From Chara braunii (taxonomy: Eukaryota; Streptophyta; Charophyceae; Charales; Characeae): a stretch of 30,502 bases of DNA. The notes under the pieces are model-generated. The model did not search any database, was not told the DNA's origin, and saw nothing but the letters and a program-made list of their open reading frames with translations. Position 1 is the stretch's first letter; every line of letters begins with the position of its first letter. The stretch lies in assembly GCA_003427395.1 (NCBI GenBank), contig BFEA01000434.1:1123444-1153945 (forward strand). Reading direction: 5' to 3'. Of this stretch, positions 30,371 through 30,502 are shown in pieces. Both the position numbers and the translations under genes were made by a program.

Positions 30371-30502
30371 ATTGTCTGCAAGATCTTAGGGCACCTCGTT
30401 TGTCCTCTGACAGCTGTGCTGCCACATGGTCCACACGAGATTCATAGTGTGCACTTCCTGAGCCAGATACACACCTGGATTCCCACAGCACTGCCCGTTC
30501 TC
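30371..30502 (-). other. Open minus-strand stretch at the right edge
   Basis: One minus-strand frame is open over the whole segment (includes ERAVLWES and YESRVDHVAAQLSEDKRGAL) and has a possible donor CCAG|GTGTGT near 30476. It could be an upstream exon of the lipase-like gene, but there is no diagnostic motif. Confidence 0.25.

Overview
The window looks like nuclear DNA of a streptophyte (a charophyte green alga such as Chara, or a relative; the genus is my inference). It holds one clearly recognisable intact gene, a plant-type cytosolic ribosomal protein eL28 (RPL28) on the minus strand near 13 kb. Genes are sparse. Microsatellites, minisatellites, poly-A/poly-T tracts, tRNA-derived SINEs and short non-autonomous DNA transposons are dense, and there is an N-filled assembly gap. 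Nothing looks prokaryotic: no operons and no CRISPR array.

Layout. 0-15.2 kb has mid GC. It contains a hAT-like MITE with an 8-bp target duplication (114-357), a 64-bp duplication, an NcoI-site-rich minisatellite (1.36-1.83 kb), several copies of a TA-flanked foldback MITE, a second hAT-like MITE (3843-4104), a 37/49-bp minisatellite (5.8-6.2 kb), a tandem array of ACGT-core motifs (8.68-9.24 kb), a pyrimidine-rich block (10.2-11.3 kb), long (CT)n tracts and RPL28. 15.25-25.7 kb is a strongly AT-rich domain without recognisable genes. Three insertions stand out in it as GC-richer islands: a 516-bp hAT-like element (17930-18445), a second copy of the 3843 MITE (18664-18957) and a TTAA-bounded element with 17-bp terminal inverted repeats (22579-23345). 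25.7-30.5 kb returns to mid GC and carries two cryptic, split minus-strand genes. One (25798-26350) is of unknown function. The other (28635-29465, continuing past the right edge) resembles the C-terminal part of class-3 / sn-1 diacylglycerol-lipase-like proteins. Both can be modelled with very short introns (41-48 nt). SINE copies lie in or beside the second gene.

No pathway can be reconstructed: the genes are unrelated housekeeping or lipid-metabolism types. The main content is the mobile-element record. At least four short transposon families have visible inverted ends and target duplications. In one of them (TA MITE) half an element has been amplified into a perfect 3 x 142-bp tandem array. 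I found no convincing new multi-gene system. The most unusual items are the MITE-to-satellite conversion, the repeated G-box/C-box array, and the hidden short-intron genes.
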